12,403 nucleotides of DNA from an uncultured bacterium (GTDB lineage Bacteria > Bacillota > Clostridia > Christensenellales > QALW01). The stretch covers positions 1 through 12,403 of the forward strand of contig CAJMLN010000049.1 in the NCBI GenBank assembly GCA_905214315.1, written 5' to 3'. The notes below the pieces were generated by a model. It was given only the letters and a program-made list of their open reading frames with translations. It had not been told where the DNA came from and did not search any database. The translations under genes were made by a program, and so were the position numbers. Below are positions 8,273 to 12,403 of this stretch, in pieces (positions within the stretch are counted from its first letter, which is position 1; each line of letters begins with the position of its first letter).

Positions 8273-9457
8273 ATGAATAAAAAAACCATTAAGGACATTT
8301 CTGTAAGCGGAAAAAAAGTTCTGGTAAGAGTAGACTTTAACGTGCCGCTTGACGAAAACAAGAACATTACCGATGAAACCAGAATCAATGCCGCGCTGCC
8401 GACGATTCAGTATCTGCTGGAAAACGGAGCGGCGGTTATTCTTTGTTCGCACCTGGGCAGACCCAAGGGCGAATTTAATATGAAATATTCCCTGGCGCCC
8501 GTAGCGGATAGACTGAAAGAGCTCTTCCCGGGCAAGGTAACCTTTGCCGAGGATGTGATCGGTTCCAGCGCGCAGGCGGCTGTTGCCAATATAAAGAGCG
8601 GAGAGATCGTGCTGCTGGAGAACCTGCGCTTCCATGCCGAAGAGGAAAAGAATGACGCGGAGTTTGCCAAAAAGCTTGCAGCGTATGCCGATATCTATGT
8701 AAACGATGCCTTTGGCACTGCACACAGAGCGCACGCTTCCACCGCTGGCGTTGCTGATTATCTGCCCGCGGTTGCCGGCTTCCTGATCGGAAAAGAGCTG
8801 GATATCATGGGCAAGGCGTTGGAAAATCCCGAAAGACCGTTTGTTGCGATTTTAGGCGGCAAAAAGGTTTCGGACAAGATCGGCGTTATTAATAATCTGC
8901 TGGAAAAGGTGGATACCCTGATCATCGGCGGCGCTATGGCGTTTACGTTCTATAAGGCGATGGGTCTGGAGATCGGCAAGAGCCTTCTGGAGGAAGAAAA
9001 GGTGGAGCTTGCCAAAAGCTTGATGGAGAAGGCCAAGGAGAAAGGGGTAAAGCTGCTGCTGCCCGTGGATACGATCGTGGCGGACAAGTTTGGCGAGGAT
9101 GCCAACACCAAAAATGTTCCCCGTGAGCAGATTCCTGCCGATTGGGAGGGACTGGATATCGGCGAAAAATCCCGTGAGCTGTTTGCTGAGGCGATTCAGG
9201 ATGCTAAAACCGTAATCTGGAACGGCCCGATGGGCGTGTTTGAAATTGAAAAATTTGCCGGCGGTACCAAGGCGGTTGCGGCGGCGCTTGCAAAATGCCA
9301 GGGCACTACGATCATCGGCGGCGGCGATTCAGCGGCGGCGGTTGAGCAGCTGGGTTATGCGGATAAGATGTCTCATATCTCTACCGGCGGCGGTGCTTCT
9401 CTGGAATTCTTAGAGGGGCTTGAACTGCCCGGCGTAGCGGCGCTGAATGATAAATAG
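8273..9457 (+). CDS. pgk: Phosphoglycerate kinase
   Basis: This cytoplasmic glycolytic enzyme transfers a phosphate from 1,3-bisphosphoglycerate to ADP, giving ATP and 3-phosphoglycerate. Its 394 residues match the usual bacterial length. Substrate-side motifs: RVDFNVP (19-25), R37 after ITDET, SHLGRPKG (59-66), ENLRFH, and NDAFGTAHRAHAST. Nucleotide-side motifs: LGGKKVSDKIGV, WNGPMGVFE, GGGDS (349-353) and STGGGASLE (370-378). The ATG start has AGGGAGG at 8258-8264, 8 nt upstream. The gene leads a pgk-tpiA transcript with its own promoter. The common upstream neighbour gap (glyceraldehyde-3-phosphate dehydrogenase) is not here; prfC takes its place. No oddities in key residues. Confidence 0.99.
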   Translation: MNKKTIKDISVSGKKVLVRVDFNVPLDENKNITDETRINAALPTIQYLLENGAAVILCSHLGRPKGEFNMKYSLAPVADRLKELFPGKVTFAEDVIGSSAQAAVANIKSGEIVLLENLRFHAEEEKNDAEFAKKLAAYADIYVNDAFGTAHRAHASTAGVADYLPAVAGFLIGKELDIMGKALENPERPFVAILGGKKVSDKIGVINNLLEKVDTLIIGGAMAFTFYKAMGLEIGKSLLEEEKVELAKSLMEKAKEKGVKLLLPVDTIVADKFGEDANTKNVPREQIPADWEGLDIGEKSRELFAEAIQDAKTVIWNGPMGVFEIEKFAGGTKAVAAALAKCQGTTIIGGGDSAAAVEQLGYADKMSHISTGGGASLEFLEGLELPGVAALNDK

Positions 9458-9471
9458 GGGAGGAGCTTGAA

Positions 9472-10233
9472 ATGCGGAAACCGATTATAGCAGGAAACTG
9501 GAAAATGAATAATACGCCTTCGCAGGCAAAAGAGCTGATCGAGGCGATCAAACCCTTGGTAAAGGATGCAAAGTGCGATGTTGTGGTCTGCCCCACGTTT
9601 GTTTGCCTGGATGCGGCGTCCAAGGCTCTTGCGGGCAGCAATATCGGCCTGGGAGCGCAGAATGTGCATTTTGAGGAAAAAGGTGCCTTTACCGGAGAGA
9701 TTTCAACGGGAATGCTCAAGGAACTACAGGTGGGGTATGTGGTTATTGGCCACAGTGAACGTCGTCAGTATTTCGGTGAAACCGATGAAGTTGTTGCCAA
9801 GCGTTCTCTGGCGGCAATTTCGGCGGGAATTACACCGATTATCTGTGTGGGCGAAACCCTGGAACAGCGGGAAAACGGTACGACGTTCGACGTGGTAAAA
9901 ACGCAGACTGAGGCCGCGCTGGATTTAATGAGCGCTTCGCAGGCGGCGGCAAGCGTAATTGCCTATGAGCCGGTTTGGGCGATTGGTACGGGACTGACTG
10001 CTACCAAGGAACAGGCTGAAGAGGTCATTGCTTATATCCGCGGCGTTGTCGCTAAAAAATTCGACCAGACGACGGCAGATGCCCTGCGGATTCAGTACGG
10101 CGGATCGATGAATGCTAAAAATGCGGCGGAGCTAATGGCTATGCCGAATATCGACGGCGGCCTGATCGGCGGCGCATCGCTGAAGGCACCGGATTTTGCT
10201 GCCATCGTTGAGGCGGCATCTAAGGAAGCGTAA
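9472..10233 (+). CDS. tpiA: Triose-phosphate isomerase
   Basis: TpiA interconverts dihydroxyacetone phosphate and glyceraldehyde 3-phosphate; it is a TIM-barrel enzyme, usually a homodimer. The 253 residues match the family. Catalytic residues are K11 (GNWKMN, 8-13), H94 (IGHSERR, 92-98) and E166 (AYEPVWAIGTG, 164-174). The phosphate-binding QYGGSM and GGLIGGASL elements near the C-terminus are also present. In the flexible loop 6 the usual GTGKT reads GTGLT, placing Leu175 where Lys is common; this position tolerates variation. The start lies 14 bp after the pgk stop, and GGGAGGAG (9458-9465) begins directly after that stop, with 6 nt to the ATG. It is therefore cotranscribed with pgk. A terminator-like hairpin follows the gene. 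Confidence 0.99.
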   Translation: MRKPIIAGNWKMNNTPSQAKELIEAIKPLVKDAKCDVVVCPTFVCLDAASKALAGSNIGLGAQNVHFEEKGAFTGEISTGMLKELQVGYVVIGHSERRQYFGETDEVVAKRSLAAISAGITPIICVGETLEQRENGTTFDVVKTQTEAALDLMSASQAAASVIAYEPVWAIGTGLTATKEQAEEVIAYIRGVVAKKFDQTTADALRIQYGGSMNAKNAAELMAMPNIDGGLIGGASLKAPDFAAIVEAASKEA

Positions 10234-10240
10234 AAATTTC

Positions 10241-10269
10241 ATCGGCAGAATTTTCTGCCGATTTTTTTT
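10241..10269 (+). terminator. Intrinsic terminator or attenuator between tpiA and gpmI
   Basis: A perfect 10-bp inverted repeat has arms ATCGGCAGAA (10241-10250) and TTCTGCCGAT (10253-10262). In RNA this would form about 8 closed pairs with a short A/U loop. It is followed by a run of eight T (10262-10269). It sits 7 bp after the tpiA stop and 15 bp before the gpmI ATG. By rule it is a strong Rho-independent terminator. Because gpmI follows immediately without a visible promoter, it may act as a partial terminator or as a 3'-end stabiliser for the pgk-tpiA mRNA. Confidence 0.88.
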
Positions 10270-10284
10270 AGAGGGGAAACGAAT

Positions 10285-11826
10285 ATGAAAAAGACATACG
10301 GAATGATCATTATGGACGGCTTTGGCCTGAATCCTGATAGAAAAGGAAATGCTATTGCTGCGGCGAAAACACCAAATATTGACCGGCTGATGAAGGAATA
10401 CAGCTGGACAAAAATCGGTGCCAGCGGAATGGACGTGGGCCTTCCTGACGGACAGATGGGAAACAGTGAAGTAGGGCATACCAATATCGGCGCCGGCAGG
10501 ATCGTGTATCAGGAGCTGACGCGGATTACCAAGGCAATTGCCGCCGGTGATTTTTTTGAAAATGAAGCGCTTTGCAGTGCCATGGAGAATTGCAGGGAAA
10601 ACGGAAGCAGCCTGCATCTTTTAGGGCTTTTATCCGACGGCGGCGTACACAGCCACATAGAACATATGTATGCGCTGGCGGAAATGGCAAAAAGAAAGGG
10701 TGTTCAGAAAGTATGGATTCACTGCCTTCTGGACGGACGCGACGTTCCGCCGGCATCCGCCGCTGATTTTATTGAGGCGGCGCAGCAGCGTCTTGCACAG
10801 ATCGGTGTGGGGAAGATTGCAACGGTCATGGGACGCTTTTATGGTATGGACCGGGATAACCGCTGGGACCGTGTGGAAAAGGCATACAACGCTCTTGTTT
10901 TGGGCGAAGGTGTTGTATGCGGAGAACCCGCGGCGGCAGTCAGGGAGTCTTATAACCAGATTGACGGTGACGGCAAGCACCTGACAGATGAATTCGTGTT
11001 ACCTACCGTAGTGCGGGGAACGGAACGGATCCAAGATGGCGATAGCGTGATTTTCTTTAATTTCCGACCGGACAGAGCACGGGAGATTACCCGCACCTTT
11101 GTAGATGAGACTTTTACCGGTTTTGTGCGCAGGGGCGGAAAAAAGAACGTCTTTTATGTTTGTATGACGCAGTATGACGCTTCGATGCCCAATGTGGAAA
11201 TAGCCTTTAAACCGCAGACTTTGGAAAATACCTTAGGTGAGTTTTTAGCTAAGAAAGGGAAAACTCAGCTTAGAATAGCTGAAACGGAAAAATATGCGCA
11301 TGTAACGTTTTTCTTTAACGGCGGCCGGGAGGTTATGTTTGAAGGGGAGGACAGGATCCTGGTCAACTCTCCCAAGGTTTCTACTTATGATCTGAAGCCG
11401 GAAATGAGCGCCTGCGAGGTCTGCGATAAGGCTGTAGAGGCGATTCAGAGCGGGAAATATGATGTGATTATCCTCAATTTTGCCAACTGCGATATGGTGG
11501 GGCATACCGGTGTGTTTGATGCTGCTGTAAAGGCGGTGGAAACAGTGGATGCATGTGTGGGAAAGGTAGTGAACGCGATTCTTTCCACCGGCGGCAAAGC
11601 GATTATCACCGCTGATCATGGCAATGCTGACCGGATGATTGATTCTGATGGTATCCAGCCGTTTACGGCGCATACGACCAATCCCGTACCGTTTATTCTG
11701 GTTGATCCGGAAAATAAAAAAGTACCTTTGTCAAGCAGCGGACGCCTGGCGGATCTTTCCCCTACTTTGCTAAAACTGATGGGAATGGAGAAGCCGGCGG
11801 AGATGACGGGACAAAGTATTGTTTAA
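10285..11826 (+). CDS. gpmI: 2,3-bisphosphoglycerate-independent phosphoglycerate mutase
   Basis: GpmI converts 3-phosphoglycerate to 2-phosphoglycerate through a phosphoserine intermediate, using two divalent metals (typically Mn2+). It belongs to the alkaline-phosphatase superfamily. The 513 residues match the family (about 505-515). Metal and catalytic residues seen: D11 (MDGFG, 10-14), nucleophile S61 (MGNSEVGH, 58-65), D403 and H407 (CDMVGH), D444-H445 (ADHGNADRM) and H463 (HTTNPVPF). Substrate motifs include SDGGVHSH, LDGRDVPP, GRFYGMDRDNRWDR and FRPDRAREIT. The ATG has GAGGGG (10271-10276) 8 nt upstream, directly after the T-run of the preceding hairpin. It is unrelated in sequence to the cofactor-dependent GpmA type. 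Its promoter is unclear. The usual neighbour eno is not downstream; a terminator and a DegV-family gene follow. Confidence 0.99.
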   Translation: MKKTYGMIIMDGFGLNPDRKGNAIAAAKTPNIDRLMKEYSWTKIGASGMDVGLPDGQMGNSEVGHTNIGAGRIVYQELTRITKAIAAGDFFENEALCSAMENCRENGSSLHLLGLLSDGGVHSHIEHMYALAEMAKRKGVQKVWIHCLLDGRDVPPASAADFIEAAQQRLAQIGVGKIATVMGRFYGMDRDNRWDRVEKAYNALVLGEGVVCGEPAAAVRESYNQIDGDGKHLTDEFVLPTVVRGTERIQDGDSVIFFNFRPDRAREITRTFVDETFTGFVRRGGKKNVFYVCMTQYDASMPNVEIAFKPQTLENTLGEFLAKKGKTQLRIAETEKYAHVTFFFNGGREVMFEGEDRILVNSPKVSTYDLKPEMSACEVCDKAVEAIQSGKYDVIILNFANCDMVGHTGVFDAAVKAVETVDACVGKVVNAILSTGGKAIITADHGNADRMIDSDGIQPFTAHTTNPVPFILVDPENKKVPLSSSGRLADLSPTLLKLMGMEKPAEMTGQSIV

Positions 11827-11834
11827 TTTTCGCC

Positions 11835-11870
11835 AAAATAACGCCACGGTATATTCCTGGCGTTATTTTT
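11835..11870 (+). terminator. Intrinsic terminator after gpmI
   Basis: A perfect 12-bp inverted repeat (arms 11835-11846 and 11858-11869, core AACGCCA/TGGCGTT) encloses an 11-nt loop. It ends in a T-run (11866-11870) and further T-rich sequence. It starts 8 bp after the gpmI stop and closes the glycolytic unit. The A-rich left arm means it might also work weakly on the other strand, but no gene there needs it. Confidence 0.85.
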
Positions 11871-11880
11871 ATATTTGCAG

Positions 11881-11907
11881 TTGACAAAAAAACGTTTATG
11901 ATATAAT
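11881..11907 (+). promoter_or_regulatory. Predicted promoter for the DegV-family gene
   Basis: A perfect -35 TTGACA (11881-11886) and a perfect -10 TATAAT (11902-11907) are separated by only 15 bp. The -10 is preceded by TG one base away (TGATATAAT), an extended -10 element that can offset poor spacing. Alternatively TAATAT (11904-11909) gives 17-bp spacing with 4 of 6 matches. Transcription would start near 11914, leaving an A/T-rich leader of about 75 nt. Confidence 0.65.
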
Positions 11908-11987
11908 ATAGTATTGATAACCAGATAGTATGTTTTTTAAAATACAAATAACATATTTTGTAATAAAATAGAAGGAGGATGGTAAAT

Positions 11988-12403
11988 ATGCTAAAAATAC
12001 TATGTGATGTGTGCGGGGATTTAACAATTGCGTATTGTAAGGAACATGATATCACGGTGATGCCTATGTCCTTTACACTTGGCGGACAGGAGCAGGCCTA
12101 TACTTTAGAGGGGTTTAGTGCTAAAAATTTTTATGATGCCATGCGGGCAGGCGCTTCCAGCGGAACGAGCCAGCTGAATACGCAGAGTTTTATTGAATTT
12201 TTTGATCCGATTCTTGCCGGTGGAGATGATATTATATTTGTTTGTCTTTCTTCGGGACTGAGCGGAAGCTATGCTAATTCTGCGGCGGCTGTGGAGCAGC
12301 TGAAAGAAAAATATCCGGAGCGTAAAATTGCTTCGATCGATTCCTTAGGAGCTTCTATGGGAGAGGGGCTTCTGACCGCGGCGTTAGCACACCGGCGTGA
12401 TGA
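11988..12403 (+). CDS. DegV-family protein, N-terminal part (runs off the right edge)
   Basis: DegV-family proteins bind a fatty acid; in Staphylococcus the FakB members present it to the kinase FakA for phosphorylation. The visible 138 codons cover roughly the first half of a family that is usually about 280-290 residues long. Family-like elements in order: N-terminal beta strand KILCDVCGDL, HDITVMPMSFTLGG, FYDAMRAGASSGTSQ, CLSSGLSGSYANSA and IASIDSLGASMGEGLL. Two motifs deviate from the common form: the N-terminal D-S-T/S-x-D-L is D-V-C-G-D-L, and TSQPS is TSQLN. The chosen ATG has GAAGGAGG (11971-11978) with 9-nt spacing. An in-frame ATG at 11979 touches the Shine-Dalgarno and is unlikely. 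The gene is a separate unit with its own promoter after the gpmI terminator. Which lipid it binds, and whether it partners a FakA-type kinase, cannot be judged from here. Confidence 0.9.
   Translation, partial: MLKILCDVCGDLTIAYCKEHDITVMPMSFTLGGQEQAYTLEGFSAKNFYDAMRAGASSGTSQLNTQSFIEFFDPILAGGDDIIFVCLSSGLSGSYANSAAAVEQLKEKYPERKIASIDSLGASMGEGLLTAALAHRRD

Noticed and set aside
8201..8734. 177-codon minus-strand ORF opposite the start of pgk
   Set aside because: It overlaps the pgk promoter and conserved N-terminal domain; nothing about it resembles a protein family.
11979..11987. Earlier in-frame ATG for the DegV-family gene
   Set aside because: It directly touches the AGGAGG sequence, leaving no spacing for initiation; the ATG at 11988 has 9 nt.
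1..12403. Defence system, prophage, insertion sequence or CRISPR locus
   Set aside because: All long genes are recognisable core-metabolism, repair or translation genes; AddAB is the housekeeping resection enzyme and no transposase, terminal repeats, spacer array or unknown multi-gene cassette is present.

Overview
This window looks like a chromosomal housekeeping segment from a mid-GC Bacillota, most likely a clostridial lineage. That placement is inferred from several things: AddA/AddB instead of RecBCD, RF3, a cofactor-independent phosphoglycerate mutase, a DegV-family gene, strong AGGAGG-type ribosome binding sites, and sigma-A-like promoters with TTGACA -35 boxes. I see no mobile element, CRISPR array, rRNA, tRNA or phage signature, and no convincing new multi-gene system.

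Layout. Positions 1-6352 (minus strand) hold an addB-addA operon. addB is complete and starts with GTG. addA overlaps its end by 17 bp and leaves the window inside its nuclease active site. A 240-bp divergent intergenic region (6353-6592) carries a near-consensus promoter for each direction and a possible 35-codon small ORF. prfC (peptide chain release factor 3, GTG start) runs from 6593 to 8179 on the plus strand. Three glycolytic genes follow on the same strand: pgk (8273-9457), tpiA (9472-10233) and gpmI (10285-11826). pgk has its own promoter immediately after the prfC stop. A strong intrinsic-terminator-like hairpin separates tpiA from gpmI, yet no promoter is visible for gpmI. A second terminator closes gpmI. 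A separate unit then begins with its own promoter: a DegV-family gene that runs off the right edge.

How the genes work together. AddAB is the two-subunit helicase-nuclease that processes double-strand DNA ends for RecA-dependent repair. PrfC recycles RF1/RF2 from terminating ribosomes. Pgk, TpiA and GpmI cover triose-phosphate interconversion and the 1,3-bisphosphoglycerate to 2-phosphoglycerate steps of glycolysis. The usual operon partners gap (upstream) and eno (downstream) are absent from the window. The DegV-like protein probably binds a fatty acid, but its conserved motifs are altered.

Most interesting points: the hairpin between tpiA and gpmI, the divergent motifs of the DegV protein, and the small ORF overlapping the prfC promoter. 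All are modest. No stretch longer than 300 bases lacks a gene.
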